Of a stretch of DNA of 64,000 nucleotides, positions 1-14,325 are shown piece after piece; the stretch's first letter is position 1, and each line of letters opens with the position of its first letter. Source of the stretch: Pseudomonas fragi (GTDB lineage Bacteria > Pseudomonadota > Gammaproteobacteria > Pseudomonadales > Pseudomonadaceae); contig NZ_CP104861.1 in assembly GCF_025426255.1 (NCBI RefSeq), forward strand, positions 4,464,001-4,528,000, in the 5' to 3' direction. Position numbers and translations under genes: made by a program. The notes under the pieces were generated by a model. That model ran no database searches. It was not told the origin of the DNA and saw nothing but the letters and a program-made list of their open reading frames with translations.

Positions 1-504
1 GTCTTCACGGGCCAGCAACGCTTCAGCGTTATTGCCCAGATCGACGATCACATTGTCACGTGTCACCTTTTTCACGGTGCCCGAAATGATTTCACCCAGA
101 CGCTCGCGATAAGCATCGACTACTTGAGCGCGCTCGGCTTCGCGGACCTTTTGCACAATGACCTGTTTGGCCGTTTGTGCAGCAATCCGACCGAATTCGA
201 TAGAATCGATTTTCTCTTCGATAATATCGCCAGCTACAGCGCCTGGCTGTTTCGCCTGGGCCTGGTCTACAGCCAACTCGTATGCTGGATCATCCAGATC
301 TTCGTCTTCGACCACAGTCCAGCGACGGAAAGTCTCATAGTTACCGGTGTGGCGATTGATTTCCACACGCAGTTCGACTTCGTCTTCAAAACGCTTTTTA
401 GTCGCGGTGGCCAGAGCCAGCTCCAGCGCTTCAAAAATAACGTTTGCCGGTACGCCCTTTTCATTGGACACCGACTCAACAACCAGCAGTACTTCTTTGC
501 TCAT
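1..504 (-). CDS. nusA: Transcription termination/antitermination factor NusA (partial, N-terminal part)
   Basis: The reading frame starts at ATG 504 and runs off the left edge of the window, giving 168 N-terminal codons of a protein normally near 490 residues. It opens [19 protein letters not shown] and continues through the NusA N-terminal RNA polymerase-binding domain into the start of the S1 domain ([21 protein letters not shown]). NusA binds RNA polymerase and modulates pausing, intrinsic termination and antitermination. It lies 47 bases downstream of rimP on the same strand, the usual rimP-nusA-infB order. The S1, KH and C-terminal acidic repeats are outside the window. Confidence 0.97.
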   Translation of the reverse strand, partial: MSKEVLLVVESVSNEKGVPANVIFEALELALATATKKRFEDEVELRVEINRHTGNYETFRRWTVVEDEDLDDPAYELAVDQAQAKQPGAVAGDIIEEKIDSIEFGRIAAQTAKQVIVQKVREAERAQVVDAYRERLGEIISGTVKKVTRDNVIVDLGNNAEALLARED

Positions 505-551
505 CGTACGCCTCGCCTTTCGCAAGCCATTGGATCCGCGGGATCCGCGTC

Positions 552-1010
552 TCAGTCAAAACTGGGAATAATGTTGGCCTTGTCGATCATATCGATCGGC
601 AACAGGAATTCATGGTCTTCAACTTGCACCACAATGTCCTGCTCCTCTACGCCGCGCAGAAGGCCCTGAAAGTTGCGTCGCCCTTCGAACGGGGAACGCA
701 GCTTGATCCTCACTTGCTCACCGGCAAATTTCGCGAACTGCTCAATAGTGAACAGAGGGCGTTCCATGCCAGGAGAAGAAACTTCAAGCGTGTACTCAAC
801 AGCGATAGGATCTTCGACATCCAAAACGCCGCTGATCTGACGACTGACAATTGCGCAGTCATCTACCAGTACGCCGCCTTCCTTGTCGATATAGACACGC
901 AACATTGAATGGCGGCCTTGAGCCGAAAATTCAATACCCCAGCATTCATAGCCAAGGGCCACGATCACCGGGGCCAACAAGTCCTGCAACTGTTCTAGCT
1001 TGCTCGACAC
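552..1010 (-). CDS. rimP: Ribosome maturation factor RimP
   Basis: RimP assists maturation of the 30S subunit. The protein shows the family sequence [27 protein letters not shown] followed by the YID-KEGGV and SPGMERPLF segments of the two RimP domains. The longest ORF starts at 1046, but I place the start at GTG 1010 because the upstream 12 residues do not look like the family, GTG 1010 has a G-rich Shine-Dalgarno-like stretch just ahead, and the resulting 152 residues match the usual length of about 150. It sits between the tRNA genes and nusA, as in many gammaproteobacteria. Confidence 0.95.
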   Translation of the reverse strand: MSSKLEQLQDLLAPVIVALGYECWGIEFSAQGRHSMLRVYIDKEGGVLVDDCAIVSRQISGVLDVEDPIAVEYTLEVSSPGMERPLFTIEQFAKFAGEQVRIKLRSPFEGRRNFQGLLRGVEEQDIVVQVEDHEFLLPIDMIDKANIIPSFD

Positions 1011-1116
1011 CTGAACCCCCTGTGCATGTTTGTGCATGCTGTGCAAAATGAAAAAATGGGCGAAGCGCCCATCTCTGAAACGTCGTTGAATACCGACGCT
1101 ATAAAGTGTCCAGTTA

Positions 1117-1140
1117 ACAAAAAGCCCCTAAGAAGGGGCT
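1117..1140 (-). terminator. Intrinsic terminator after tRNA-fMet
   Basis: On the minus strand the inverted repeat AGCCCCT / AGGGGCT with a four-base loop is followed by a short T-run. It lies directly downstream of the initiator tRNA gene and upstream of rimP, so rimP-nusA must be reached by readthrough or from its own promoter. Confidence 0.8.
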
Positions 1141-1150
1141 CCGCTAAAAC

Positions 1151-1227
<77 letters not shown>

Positions 1228-1295
1228 ACAAAGCTGGAGCGGAAGTATACGGTTGATCCTTTTCAGGGTCAATCCAACCTTCCACATACAAGAAA

Positions 1296-1311
1296 GCCCG
1301 CTACTGCGGGC
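1296..1311 (-). terminator. Hairpin between the two tRNA genes
   Basis: A GCCCGC / GCGGGC stem with a four-base loop is followed on the minus strand by TTTC. It lies just after tRNA-Leu and could terminate transcripts or serve as a processing site. The T-run is short, so termination is uncertain. Confidence 0.5.
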
Positions 1312-1323
1312 ATTCTTGATAAT

Positions 1324-1409
1324 TGGTACCGAGAAGGGGACTCGAACCCCTACACCCTATGGGCACAACCACCTCAAGGTTGCGTGTCTACCAATTCCAC
1401 CACCTCGGC
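1324..1409 (-). tRNA. tRNA-Leu (GAG)
   Basis: This is an 86-base class II tRNA with a long variable arm, encoded CCA and anticodon GAG within ACCTTGAGGT. The acceptor stem GCCGAGG pairs with the 3' strand CTCGGT. It lies immediately downstream of secG, the common arrangement in which secG and tRNA-Leu are co-transcribed. Confidence 0.96.
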
Positions 1410-1437
1410 AATACTACGTTACATCATGAAACCCGTT

Positions 1438-1821
1438 TTACTTTTGCTCTTGAGCTGGAGGTACGTCAGTCGCAGGAGTTGCCGACTTTTGCTCATGAAG
1501 CACCGGAACATCATCTGAAGCCGGCTTTTGCACTGGAACTTCCAACACCGCTGGATTTGGCAAACCTACTTGAGTCAGCTGTTCAGCTTTCTCTTTAGCA
1601 AAGTAACCTAACCCTAAGCTGGTTATGAAAAAACCTGCGGCAAGTATAGCAGTAAACTTACTAAGAAAGGTAGAGGAACCTTGGCTTCCGAACACAGTAT
1701 TTGATGCACCTGCGCCGAAAGATGCTCCAGCATCCGCTCCCTTGCCCTGTTGCAGCAAAACCAGGGCAATTACACCCAATGCTGTCAGCAGATGAAACAC
1801 AGTTACGACGTTATCCAGCAT
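1438..1821 (-). CDS. secG: Protein-export membrane protein SecG
   Basis: SecG is the small subunit of the SecYEG translocon in the inner membrane. The 127-residue product has two hydrophobic segments, about residues 3-22 and 53-73. The conserved cytosolic loop [19 protein letters not shown] lies between them. A Pro/Ala/Gln-rich tail makes it slightly longer than the E. coli protein (110 residues). It starts two bases after tpiA stops, so the two are almost certainly co-transcribed, and tRNA-Leu follows within 30 bases. Confidence 0.96.
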   Translation of the reverse strand: MLDNVVTVFHLLTALGVIALVLLQQGKGADAGASFGAGASNTVFGSQGSSTFLSKFTAILAAGFFITSLGLGYFAKEKAEQLTQVGLPNPAVLEVPVQKPASDDVPVLHEQKSATPATDVPPAQEQK

Positions 1822-1823
1822 TT

Positions 1824-2579
1824 TCAGTTTCCTGCGGCACGAATGATCGCACCGAACTCATCTGCATTCAGGGAAGCCCCGCCAATGAGTCCCCCATCGA
1901 TATCCGGCATGCTGAACAGTTCGACCGCATTGGCCGCCTTCACGCTGCCGCCGTATAGAAGCCGCACACCTTGTGCCACTTCAGAATTCTTTTGCGCCAG
2001 CTGTGCGCGAATGGCCGCATGCACATCTTGCGCTTGCTGTGGTGATGCGGTCAGTCCGGTACCAATGGCCCAGACCGGCTCGTATGCAATCACAGCATTT
2101 ACAAAAGCATCAATGCCAAACTCGTCAATCACGGCATTCAGCTGACGCTCTACCACTTCAAGCGTTTGCCCCGCTTCGCGCTGCTCCAGGGTTTCCCCTA
2201 TACACAACACTGGCGTCAAACCAGAGGCTTGAGCCGCTGCAAACTTGCGATTGAGTGTCTCGTCCTGCTCACCCAGAATCAGGCGACGTTCGGAGTGCCC
2301 CACAAGCACCAGCTTGCAACCTGCGTCTACCAACTGGCTCGATGAAATCTCGCCAGTCAGAGCGCCCTGCCCCGACTCCACTGCAGCATCCTGAGCACCG
2401 ACCGAAATCGCTGCGCCTTGCAAGCCATTGATAACACGATCAATAAACAGCTGAGGCGGAAATACTGCAACATCAACATCGTTCGGCAAGACCAGACCAC
2501 GCAGACCGTCGATCAGCTCAGCGACGCTGGCGCGGGTACCGTGCATCTTCCAGTTACCAGCTACCATAGTGCGACGCAT
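1824..2579 (-). CDS. tpiA: Triosephosphate isomerase
   Basis: TpiA interconverts dihydroxyacetone phosphate and glyceraldehyde 3-phosphate in glycolysis and gluconeogenesis. The 251-residue protein has the expected length and the catalytic residues are in place: Lys11 in GNWKM, His95 in VLVGHSERR and Glu167 in [11 protein letters not shown] (loop 6). The phosphate-binding GGSVK and GGLIGGASL segments are near the C terminus. It lies between glmM and secG on the same strand, the normal Pseudomonas order. Confidence 0.98.
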   Translation of the reverse strand: MRRTMVAGNWKMHGTRASVAELIDGLRGLVLPNDVDVAVFPPQLFIDRVINGLQGAAISVGAQDAAVESGQGALTGEISSSQLVDAGCKLVLVGHSERRLILGEQDETLNRKFAAAQASGLTPVLCIGETLEQREAGQTLEVVERQLNAVIDEFGIDAFVNAVIAYEPVWAIGTGLTASPQQAQDVHAAIRAQLAQKNSEVAQGVRLLYGGSVKAANAVELFSMPDIDGGLIGGASLNADEFGAIIRAAGN

Positions 2580-2645
2580 GCTTTACCTCGTCGGTCAAAG
2601 TGGGCGCAGATGTTACCCAACCACATCCGCGCTGGCAAGCCGAAT

Positions 2646-3983
2646 TCAGGCACAAACTTCACTTACCAGTTTTGCCAGCTCTTCGGCGTAGCCGCGAACC
2701 ATGTTTTCGTCGTCGCCTTCGACCATTACACGCACCAAAGGCTCTGTTCCCGACTTGCGCAACAAGACACGGCCGCGACCGTTCATGGCCTCGGTGACGC
2801 GCGCGCAAGCGTCTTTAACAGCCGGATGCTCGACAGGATTAACCCCACCCGCAAACCGTACGTTCAGCAGAACTTGCGGACACTTGCGCAACGCCTGGCG
2901 CGACTGTGCAAGGCTTTCATCGCGACGACGCAAAGCCAGCAGCACCTGAAGTGCAGCAATGATCGCATCGCCGGTTGTAGTGTGCTGGAAGCACACGATA
3001 TGCCCGGAATTTTCCCCGCCCACCAGCCAGTTACGCTCCAGCAATTCAGCGATAACGTAACGGTCACCTACATTGGCGCGCACGAACGGAATGCCCAGGT
3101 CAGCCAATGCCAGCTCAAGCCCGAGGTTACTCATCAGCGTACCGACAACACCACCCTGCAACTTGCCACGCTCGTGCAAATCACGCGCAATGATAAACAG
3201 CAATTCATCGCCATCAACCACGGCACCGGTATGGTCAACCATAAGAACACGATCGCCGTCGCCATCGAAGGCAATACCCAGGTCCGCGCCTTCAGCCACC
3301 ACGGCAGCCTGCAGTTGACCCATATGAGTCGAGCCGCAGTTGTCGTTGATGTTCAGGCCATTGGGCTGAGCCGACAGCACAATAACTTCCGCGCCCAGCT
3401 CTTTGAAAACGCTCGGAGCAACCTTGTAGGTAGCACCATGAGCACAATCGAGAACAATCTTGAGGCCACCGAATTTGGTACTGCTTGGCACACTGCTTTT
3501 GCAGAATTCGATATAACGACCCGGAGCGTCATTGATACGCGACACCTTGCCGAGCTTGTCGGATTCAACAACCGTCATCGGAGCGTCAAGCAACTCCTCG
3601 ATCATCAACTCGACGTCATCAGGCAACTTGGTGCCATCACCGGAAAAAAACTTGATGCCGTTATCGTCATGGGGATTGTGCGAAGCACTGATCACGATGC
3701 CCGCTTCCGCATGGAAGGTGCGCGTCAGGTAGGCGATAGCCGGTGTAGGCATAGGCCCCAGCAACATCACATCAGCCCCGGCAGCCGACAAACCCGCTTC
3801 AAGCGCAGACTCGAACATGTAACCCGAAATACGGGTGTCCTTACCTACCAGAATCCGGCAAGCGCCCTTGCTGCGAAACGCCATGCCCGCCGCCCAACCC
3901 AACTTGAGCATGAAATCAGGGGTAATCGGATAAACGCCGACCCGACCACGAATACCGTCGGTGCCAAAATACTTCTTTGTCAT
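2646..3983 (-). CDS. glmM: Phosphoglucosamine mutase
   Basis: GlmM converts glucosamine 6-phosphate to glucosamine 1-phosphate for UDP-GlcNAc, and so supplies peptidoglycan and LPS. The 445-residue protein has the phosphoserine motif ISASHNP with the active serine at residue 101. It also has the metal-binding DGDGDR segment near residue 240 and the C-terminal phosphate-binding loop [15 protein letters not shown]. It is 16 bases downstream of folP on the same strand, the widely conserved ftsH-folP-glmM cluster. The extra start-like ORFs on the opposite strand are frame shadows. Confidence 0.98.
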   Translation of the reverse strand: MTKKYFGTDGIRGRVGVYPITPDFMLKLGWAAGMAFRSKGACRILVGKDTRISGYMFESALEAGLSAAGADVMLLGPMPTPAIAYLTRTFHAEAGIVISASHNPHDDNGIKFFSGDGTKLPDDVELMIEELLDAPMTVVESDKLGKVSRINDAPGRYIEFCKSSVPSSTKFGGLKIVLDCAHGATYKVAPSVFKELGAEVIVLSAQPNGLNINDNCGSTHMGQLQAAVVAEGADLGIAFDGDGDRVLMVDHTGAVVDGDELLFIIARDLHERGKLQGGVVGTLMSNLGLELALADLGIPFVRANVGDRYVIAELLERNWLVGGENSGHIVCFQHTTTGDAIIAALQVLLALRRRDESLAQSRQALRKCPQVLLNVRFAGGVNPVEHPAVKDACARVTEAMNGRGRVLLRKSGTEPLVRVMVEGDDENMVRGYAEELAKLVSEVCA

Positions 3984-3999
3984 AAGTGCTCCATCATTC

Positions 4000-4851
4000 T
4001 TAGTCTGCGGAATCTACCGCTGCGATCATCCGTACCACATCAACTGTTTCGGCAACATCATGGACACGCAAAATACGCGCCCCCTTGGTCATCGCCAAGG
4101 CTGCAAGAGCCAGACTGCCATACAGCCGCTCTGCAACTGGCCGGCTCAACGTCTGCCCGACCATACTTTTACGTGACACACCCACCAGCAAAGGCCGCCC
4201 AAGCAAATGCAGGGCTTCCATATGTTTGAACAGGCTAAGGTTATGCTGCAATGTTTTGGCAAAGCCGAACCCCGGATCCAGCACGATGCGCTCAGGGCCA
4301 ATACCGGCAGTGGCACAGCGCGCCATGCTATCGACCAGAAACGCAGAGACTTCGCCCACCAGGTCATCGTAATGCGGATTGTCCTGCATATCGCCCGGCT
4401 CACCGAGCATATGCATCAGACATACCGGCAATCCCGTGGCCGCAGCCGCCTGCAAGGCGCCTTCACGGCGCAGCGAGCGCACATCATTGATCAGCCCCGC
4501 ACCCAAACGCGCAACCTCGGTCATGACCATTGGCGCGGATGTATCGACCGAAATAATGACGTCCAGTTCCCGACTTATGCGCTCGACAACAGGCGCAACC
4601 CGATCCAGCTCTTCCTGCGGCGAAACCACAGGAGCGCCGGGGCGCGTTGATTCACCGCCAACATCAATCAGAGTTGCACCGGCCAGAACCATCGACTGCG
4701 CATGGCGCAAAGCCGCATCCAATGCAGCAAAGCGGCCGCCATCGGAGAAGGAATCAGGGGTGACATTAAGAATACCCATAACATGCGTATGGGCCAAATC
4801 AAGAACCCGGTTGCCGCAAGGCAACCGGGTTGAGGACTGAACAGAAGTCAT
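4000..4851 (-). CDS. folP: Dihydropteroate synthase
   Basis: FolP condenses p-aminobenzoate with dihydropterin pyrophosphate in folate synthesis and is the sulfonamide target. The 283-residue protein shows both family signatures: [15 protein letters not shown] near residue 24 and the pterin-loop segment [13 protein letters not shown] near residue 60. The later D-P-GFGF and GVSRKS motifs are also present. It follows ftsH by 8 bases and precedes glmM, so the three form one transcription unit. Confidence 0.98.
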   Translation of the reverse strand: MTSVQSSTRLPCGNRVLDLAHTHVMGILNVTPDSFSDGGRFAALDAALRHAQSMVLAGATLIDVGGESTRPGAPVVSPQEELDRVAPVVERISRELDVIISVDTSAPMVMTEVARLGAGLINDVRSLRREGALQAAAATGLPVCLMHMLGEPGDMQDNPHYDDLVGEVSAFLVDSMARCATAGIGPERIVLDPGFGFAKTLQHNLSLFKHMEALHLLGRPLLVGVSRKSMVGQTLSRPVAERLYGSLALAALAMTKGARILRVHDVAETVDVVRMIAAVDSAD

Positions 4852-4859
4852 TTCAAGCC

Positions 4860-6776
4860 TTATTGATCAGCAGCAGGGCCGCCGATTGGTGTTTCCGGGC
4901 GCTCGGTTTTATCCAGCGTTGGGGCAGTCGGGGTACCCGAGTTGCCGCCTTCCCAGTCACGCGGCTCACGCGGCGGACGACCCGCCATGATGTCGTCGAT
5001 CTGATCAGCATCGATCGTCTCGTACTTCATCAGCGCATCAGCCATTGCATCGAGCTTGTCACGGTTTTCAGTCAGTATCTGCTTGGCAGTGTTGTAGCAC
5101 TGGTCAATGATGCTGCGCACTTCGGAGTCGATCAGCTTGGCTGTGTCGCCGGACACACTTGCCGACTGACCACCGCCACGTCCCAGATAAGACTCTTCAT
5201 CTTCGGCATACATCAGTGGGCCGAGCTTCTCGGACAAACCCCACTTGGTAACCATGTTCCGCGCAATCTGGCTCGCACGCATGATGTCATTGGACGCGCC
5301 AGTGGTAACACCGTCAAAGCCCAAGGTCATCTCTTCAGCGATACGACCGCCATACAGCGAGCAGATCTGGCTGATCAGCGCACGCTTGGACAGGCTGTAA
5401 CGATCCTCTTCCGGCAGGAACATGGTCACACCCAGCGCACGACCACGCGGGATGATCGAAACCTTGTAGACCGGATCATGCTCAGGCACTACGCGACCAA
5501 CGATAGCGTGACCCGCTTCGTGATACGCCGTGTTGCGCTTTTCCTTATCCGACATGACCATCGATTTGCGCTCGGCGCCCATCATGATCTTGTCCTTGGC
5601 CAGCTCGAACTCTTTCATTTCAACAACACGCTTACCGGTGCGCGCTGCGAACAAGGAAGCTTCGTTCACCAGGTTGGCCAGATCAGCACCCGAGAAGCCC
5701 GGAGTACCACGTGCAATAACGCCCGGCTGGACATCATCGCCCATTGGCACTTTACGCATGTGAACCTTGAGGATCTGCTCGCGGCCACGAATGTCCGGCA
5801 AACCAACCACAACCTGACGGTCAAAACGGCCTGGACGCAGCAGCGCAGGGTCAAGTACGTCAGGACGGTTAGTGGCGGCAATCACAATGATGCCGTCGTT
5901 CATCTCAAAGCCGTCCATCTCAACCAGCAACTGGTTAAGTGTCTGCTCACGCTCATCATGACCGCCGCCCATACCGTTACCACGGTGGCGACCGACAGCA
6001 TCGATTTCATCGATGAAGATGATGCAAGGAGCATGCTTCTTGGCTTGTTCAAACATGTCACGAACACGGCTTGCACCGACGCCCACGAACATTTCAACAA
6101 AGTCGGAACCGGAAATCGTGAAGAACGGCACCTTGGCTTCGCCCGCAATCGCCTTGGCGATCAGGGTTTTACCGGTACCTGGCGGGCCAACCATCAGCAC
6201 GCCACGAGGAATACGACCACCCAGGCGCTGGAACTTGCCCGGATCACGCAGGAACTCAACCAGCTCACCCACTTCTTCCTTGGCTTCGTCGCAACCCGCT
6301 ACGTCAGCCAGAGTCGTTTTGACCTGGTCTTCCGATAACAGCCGCGCCTTGCTCTTGCCAAAGCTCATCGGTCCGCCCTTACCGCCGGCACCGCCCTGCA
6401 TTTGACGCATGAAGAACATGAAGACTGCGATGATCACCAGAATCGGGAAGCTCGCAACCAGCAGTTGAGTCCAGATGCTTTGTTGCTCAGGCAATTTGCC
6501 TTCAACGGTCACATGGTTATCCACCAGGTCACCGATCAAACCGTTGTCCTGAATAGCCGGACGGATGGTTTTGAAGGTATCCCCATCGCTGCGTTTGCCG
6601 GTAATCACGTAGCCATCCACGGCAACGCGCTCGACCTTGCCATCCTTAACTTGCTGGATGAAGTCGGAATAGTTGAGGGTTTGTGGCTCGTTTGGACTGG
6701 AGAAGTTGTTCATCACTGTCACCAGGACAGCAGCGATGATCAACCACAGGATCAGATTCTTTGCCATATCGTTCAA
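4860..6776 (-). CDS. ftsH: ATP-dependent zinc metalloprotease FtsH
   Basis: FtsH is the membrane-anchored AAA+ protease that degrades unassembled membrane proteins and regulators such as LpxC and sigma-32. The features in order are a first membrane helix (about 8-22), a periplasmic domain, a second helix (about 105-123), Walker A GPPGTGKT (197-204) and Walker B FIDEID (254-259). The second-region-of-homology motif [21 protein letters not shown] and zinc motif HEAGH (419-423) follow. The start is a choice between TTG 6776 and ATG 6767. TTG has GAGGG at better spacing (7 bases), so I keep it; the ATG would remove three residues. Confidence 0.97.
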   Translation of the reverse strand: MNDMAKNLILWLIIAAVLVTVMNNFSSPNEPQTLNYSDFIQQVKDGKVERVAVDGYVITGKRSDGDTFKTIRPAIQDNGLIGDLVDNHVTVEGKLPEQQSIWTQLLVASFPILVIIAVFMFFMRQMQGGAGGKGGPMSFGKSKARLLSEDQVKTTLADVAGCDEAKEEVGELVEFLRDPGKFQRLGGRIPRGVLMVGPPGTGKTLIAKAIAGEAKVPFFTISGSDFVEMFVGVGASRVRDMFEQAKKHAPCIIFIDEIDAVGRHRGNGMGGGHDEREQTLNQLLVEMDGFEMNDGIIVIAATNRPDVLDPALLRPGRFDRQVVVGLPDIRGREQILKVHMRKVPMGDDVQPGVIARGTPGFSGADLANLVNEASLFAARTGKRVVEMKEFELAKDKIMMGAERKSMVMSDKEKRNTAYHEAGHAIVGRVVPEHDPVYKVSIIPRGRALGVTMFLPEEDRYSLSKRALISQICSLYGGRIAEEMTLGFDGVTTGASNDIMRASQIARNMVTKWGLSEKLGPLMYAEDEESYLGRGGGQSASVSGDTAKLIDSEVRSIIDQCYNTAKQILTENRDKLDAMADALMKYETIDADQIDDIMAGRPPREPRDWEGGNSGTPTAPTLDKTERPETPIGGPAADQ

Positions 6777-6959
6777 TTAGCTACCCTCTGAAGCACAAGC
6801 CCCGCTACTGAAGCGTGCTTCGCATGATATTCACCGGCATAACTTACTACATTGCCTACAACCCTTGCAGGCTCCGTCTGTAACCCTTTGTGAAACTTTG
6901 ACTACACAATATTCGTTATGCCAGATCTGTAAAGCGATTCAAAAAAACTATCGCCCCGG

Positions 6960-7610
6960 TCAAAGACGCTCATCACTGGCAGAACCATCAACTCCACGGA
7001 AGCCGCGCCCCAGCAAATACTGCTCGCGGGACCTGTCTCGTGACGACGACGGCTTGCGCATCTGTACCTTGTCAAACAGCTTGCGAATGTCTTTGTGGTA
7101 TTGATCGAAGCCTTCACCTTGGAAAACTTTAATCAGAAAATCACCACCAGGACGTAGGACGCGACCGGCAAGATCCAGTGCCAACTCGCACAGGAACATC
7201 GCCCGAGGCATGTCCACAGCTGCCAATCCACTCATATTGGGGGCCATATCTGAAATCACAAGGTCTACTTGTGTATTTCCGACAGCCTCGAGGATCTGCG
7301 CAAGCACTGCGTCCTCGGTAAAATCGCCCTTGATGAAGGTCACATCAGGGATGCTGTCCATGTCCAGGATGTCGGAAGCGATCAAGCGACCTTGGCCACC
7401 GATCAGACGACTGGTTACCTGTGACCAGCCACCCGGGGCAGCACCCAGGTCAATAACCGTCATGCCTGGACGAATCAGACGATCACGCTCCTGGATCTCC
7501 AGCAATTTGTAGCTGGCACGCGAGCGATACCCGTCTTTTTGCGCCATTTTGACGTATGGATCGTTGAAATGCTCTTTCAGCCAGTTAAGGCTAGTCTTGG
7601 AACGGGCCAC
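6960..7610 (-). CDS. rlmE: 23S rRNA (uridine-2'-O-)-methyltransferase RlmE
   Basis: RlmE (FtsJ/RrmJ) methylates U2552 of 23S rRNA in the late 50S particle and is heat-induced in E. coli. The protein has the class I methyltransferase motif [13 protein letters not shown] and the conserved N-terminal [35 protein letters not shown]. The catalytic K-D-K pattern includes DMAPNMSG. I start it at GTG 7610, which follows a GAGG Shine-Dalgarno by six bases, rather than the longer TTG at 7622; this gives 216 residues. It is upstream of ftsH with about 180 bases between them, the usual pairing. Confidence 0.96.
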   Translation of the reverse strand: MARSKTSLNWLKEHFNDPYVKMAQKDGYRSRASYKLLEIQERDRLIRPGMTVIDLGAAPGGWSQVTSRLIGGQGRLIASDILDMDSIPDVTFIKGDFTEDAVLAQILEAVGNTQVDLVISDMAPNMSGLAAVDMPRAMFLCELALDLAGRVLRPGGDFLIKVFQGEGFDQYHKDIRKLFDKVQMRKPSSSRDRSREQYLLGRGFRGVDGSASDERL

Positions 7611-7717
7611 GGGCCACCTCAAAAATTTTAAACGGGTTGTGATTAACCGGGCGGTCTCGGACTCGCTCGGGTAAACTGGCCGCCGCTTTTTACAAGATCA
7701 GACACAGGGGTCAGATT

Positions 7718-8026
7718 ATGCCGCTCACTCAAGAGCAGAAGAAACAGTACAAATCCATTGGCCACCATCTGAAACCAGTTTTGACTGTGGCTGATAATGG
7801 TTTGACTGAAGGTGTTTTAGCCGAACTCGAACGCGCATTGGGCGATCACGAGCTGATTAAAATCAAAGTCAACATTCTGGATCGCGAATCCCGCCTGGAG
7901 GCCGTCGCACAAATGTGCAAGGCCGGCAAAGCGGAACAGGTACAGGTTATCGGCAAAATGGCGCTTCTGTACCGTAAGAACGTCAATGTAAACAAGCAAC
8001 TGTCGAACATCCATCGCTTCAAGTGA
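7718..8026 (+). CDS. yhbY: Ribosome-associated RNA-binding protein YhbY (CRM domain)
   Basis: This 102-residue protein is a stand-alone CRM domain: PLTQEQKKQYKSIGHHLKPV at the start, then NGLTEGVLAELERALGDHELIKIKV and the basic C-terminal LYRKN. YhbY associates with pre-50S particles. It is transcribed divergently from rlmE across about 107 bases, a conserved neighbourhood that suggests a shared role in large-subunit maturation. Confidence 0.95.
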   Translation: MPLTQEQKKQYKSIGHHLKPVLTVADNGLTEGVLAELERALGDHELIKIKVNILDRESRLEAVAQMCKAGKAEQVQVIGKMALLYRKNVNVNKQLSNIHRFK

Positions 8027-8304
8027 TGTCGACAAGGGTCAAGGGTGCGCCTGGCGCGCCCTGAAACTCTTCCGGGGTTAAACCCGAGAGTTATGCAAGA
8101 ACTGCCCGCGCAACGCATCAGGCAGCCAGAGACGCCCAACGCACGACCTCCCCACCCGCTACCTGCCTTTTCAAACAGCAACGCTGCCAGCCGTGTTCAG
8201 GCCAGCACCGGCAAAAATTCTGTGTGCAACAACCACAAGCTACCAACCCGGAACACCCGGGTCGGCCGCCAAAAAAGTACGCCCGCACAAGACGGGCACA
8301 CTTC
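8027..8304. other. Intergenic gap between yhbY and greA (3' ends facing)
   Basis: The gap of 278 bases holds no convincing gene. An ORF at 8045-8308 has no ribosome-binding site or recognisable sequence. The only clear element is the greA terminator at its right end. Confidence 0.7.
8271..8297 (-). terminator. Intrinsic terminator of the carAB-greA unit
   Basis: On the minus strand a GCCCG / CGGGC stem with a seven-base loop is followed by GTAC and a six-T run. It lies a few bases beyond the greA stop codon. Confidence 0.75.
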
Positions 8305-8777
8305 TTAGATGTGACTTACTTTAACAATCTCGTACTCAATGACGCCGCCCGGTGTTTTCACCGCAACCACGTCACCCTCTTCCTTGGCGATCAAGGCGCG
8401 AGCCAATGGCGAGCCAACGGAGATTTTTCCGAGTTTGAAGTCAGCTTCGTCTTCACCCACGATCTGATAGATCACGCTTTCGTCAGTTTCAACGTTAGCG
8501 ATCTCAACCGTCGTGCCGAAAATCACCTTGCCGGTATGAGGAATCGCCGCCACATCAATCACCACTGCATTCTGCAGGCGGCCTTCGATATCACGGATAC
8601 GAGCCTCAGACATACCCTGCAGCTCACGAGCAGCATGGTATTCAGCATTTTCCTTGAGGTCGCCCAACTCACGCGCCGTACCAATTTCCTTGCTCAGCTT
8701 TGGCCGAACAACCTTGGTCAGGTGTGCAAGCTCTTCTTCCAGGGCTTTATGGCCCTGGACAGTCATCGGGTACTTGA

Positions 8778-8781
<4 letters not shown>
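8305..8781 (-). CDS. greA: Transcription elongation factor GreA
   Basis: GreA rescues backtracked RNA polymerase by stimulating cleavage of the nascent 3' end. The 158-residue protein has the N-terminal antiparallel coiled coil ([28 protein letters not shown]...[14 protein letters not shown]), with the acidic tip residues in DLKENAEY. The C-terminal FKBP-like domain ends [16 protein letters not shown]. Its ATG overlaps the carB stop codon (ATGA), so it is translationally coupled to carB. Confidence 0.98.
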
Positions 8782-11999
<3,218 letters not shown>

Positions 12000-12112
12000 G
12001 GGTTTGTCACTCAAATCCGCAGGTCAGTCGGCAAGCTGTCAATCAGGTTCCTGAAGCGCCCTGGGGGCCACCGAAGTTCGGGGCCGCCACCGGGCGCTGC
12101 AGCAGGGGCTGA

Positions 12113-13249
12113 TCAGCGGCGCTTGGCCATCTCATTGATGAAGCGATCGAACAGCGGTGCAACGTCGTTCGGGCCCGGGCTTGCTTCAGGGTGGCCCTGG
12201 AAGCTGAAAGCGCTCTTGTCGGTCAGTTCGATGCCTTGCAGAGTGCCGTCGAACAGCGACTTGTGGATGGCGCGCACGTTGGCTGGCAAGGTCGCTTCGT
12301 CTACCGCAAAACCGTGGTTCTGGCTGGTGATCATCACAACGCCCGTGTCCAGATCCTGAACCGGGTGGTTGGCGCCGTGATGGCCATGACCCATTTTCAC
12401 GGTCTTGGCGCCGGCGGCCAGAGCCAGCAGCTGGTGACCCAGGCAGATGCCGAACACCGGAATCTCGGTATTCAGAACTTCCTTGATCGCGGTGATTGCG
12501 TAGTCGCAAGGCTCAGGGTCACCCGGGCCGTTGGACAGGAACACGCCATCCGGGTTGAGAGCCAATACGTCACTGGCTGGAGTCTGAGCTGGAACCACGG
12601 TAACGCGGCAGCCACGCTCAACCAGCATGCGCAGGATGTTCCACTTCACGCCGTAGTCGTATGCAACTACGTGGTAAGGCAGTTCGCTGGCTTCGATAGT
12701 CGGGTGACTGTCGGTGGCCAGGTTCCAGACGCTGGAGCGCCACTCGTAGGTTTTTTCGGTGCTGACAACTTTCGCCAGATCCATGCCTTTCAGGCCCGGG
12801 AAGCCGCGTGCGGCAGCAATTGCAGCCTCTTCGGAGATGTTGTCACCGGCCATGATGCAGCCGTTCTGCGCGCCTTTTTCACGCAGGATGCGTGTCAGAC
12901 GGCGGGTGTCGATACCGGCGATAGCCACAACGTTGTTGGCTTTCAGGTAGTCGGCCAGCGACATCGTGTTGCGCCAGTTGCTGGCAACCAGTGGCAGATC
13001 ACGGATTACCAAACCTGCGGACCAGACACGATCAGACTCGGCGTCTTCCGGGGTAGTACCGGTATTGCCAACATGCGGGTAAGTCAGGGTCACGATTTGC
13101 TGAGCGTAGGAAGGATCCGTCAGGATCTCCTGGTAGCCAGTCATTGCGGTGTTAAACACCACCTCACCAACGGTTTGACCGTCGGCCCCAATGGCTTCGC
13201 CGCGAAAAATGCTGCCATCAGCGAGGGCGAGTATGGCTTGCTTAGTCAA
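12113..13249 (-). CDS. carA: Carbamoyl-phosphate synthase small chain
   Basis: CarA is the glutaminase subunit that passes ammonia to CarB. The 378-residue protein has the N-terminal CarA domain ([14 protein letters not shown]) and a class I amidotransferase domain. The nucleophile is Cys269 (FGICLGHQ), with His353 and Glu355 ([10 protein letters not shown]). Translation starts at TTG 13249 with a strong GGGAGG five bases upstream. The TTG overlaps the stop of a 30-codon upstream ORF, and a terminator-like hairpin lies in the leader, so expression is probably attenuated. Confidence 0.97.
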   Translation of the reverse strand: MTKQAILALADGSIFRGEAIGADGQTVGEVVFNTAMTGYQEILTDPSYAQQIVTLTYPHVGNTGTTPEDAESDRVWSAGLVIRDLPLVASNWRNTMSLADYLKANNVVAIAGIDTRRLTRILREKGAQNGCIMAGDNISEEAAIAAARGFPGLKGMDLAKVVSTEKTYEWRSSVWNLATDSHPTIEASELPYHVVAYDYGVKWNILRMLVERGCRVTVVPAQTPASDVLALNPDGVFLSNGPGDPEPCDYAITAIKEVLNTEIPVFGICLGHQLLALAAGAKTVKMGHGHHGANHPVQDLDTGVVMITSQNHGFAVDEATLPANVRAIHKSLFDGTLQGIELTDKSAFSFQGHPEASPGPNDVAPLFDRFINEMAKRR

Positions 13250-13338
13250 GAAGACCTCCCGTAAATAAAGCCTGAAAGGGCGATCGCAGGTTGTAAAAAA
13301 GCGGAGAGACGTATGGACACGTCACCCCGCTTCTTCAT
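13246..13338 (-). CDS. Possible 30-residue leader ORF upstream of carA
   Basis: An ATG at 13338 opens a 30-codon frame ([19 protein letters not shown]...) whose TGA stop overlaps the carA TTG start as TTGA. The frame runs through both arms of the leader terminator hairpin, so ribosome movement could affect its folding. No clear Shine-Dalgarno precedes the ATG, so translation is uncertain. No amino-acid codon run (Arg or otherwise) stands out. Confidence 0.35.
   Translation of the reverse strand: MKKRGDVSIRLSAFLQPAIALSGFIYGRSS
13295..13332 (-). promoter_or_regulatory. Terminator-like attenuator in the carAB leader
   Basis: On the minus strand AAGCGG pairs with CCGCTT. Inside it is a nested GACGT / ACGTC stem, and the outer stem is followed directly by six T residues. 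It lies about 50 bases upstream of the carA start codon, after the presumed promoter, which is the position of a transcription attenuator. Attenuation fits regulation of carAB by pyrimidines or arginine, but the ligand cannot be read from the sequence. Confidence 0.65.
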
Positions 13339-13460
13339 CGAATTATCTGCGCGCTTTTAGTGGACACACTAAAGCTGTAGCTTACAGAAAAAGGCTTTTT
13401 TGGTCTACCGCTAAAGAGTCTAAAAGACAGGAGAATGCGACAGAACATCGCTTAGCGGTT

Positions 13461-13497
13461 AAAAATCGGGCTACTGGCGCGCCAACAGCCCGATTTT
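13461..13497. terminator. Bidirectional terminator downstream of dapB
   Basis: The arms AAAATCGGGCT and AGCCCGATTTT form an 11-bp stem with A- and T-runs on both sides. The loop itself contains the palindrome TGGCGCGCCA. It follows the dapB stop by about a dozen bases. Confidence 0.85.
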
Positions 13498-13508
13498 ACA
13501 GAGTTTAC

Positions 13509-14315
<807 letters not shown>

Positions 14316-14325
14316 TTACTGCTCC

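Noticed and set aside
8045-8308. 87-codon frame between yhbY and greA
   Set aside because: Pro/Arg/Asn-rich shadow-like product without Shine-Dalgarno, crossing the greA terminator.
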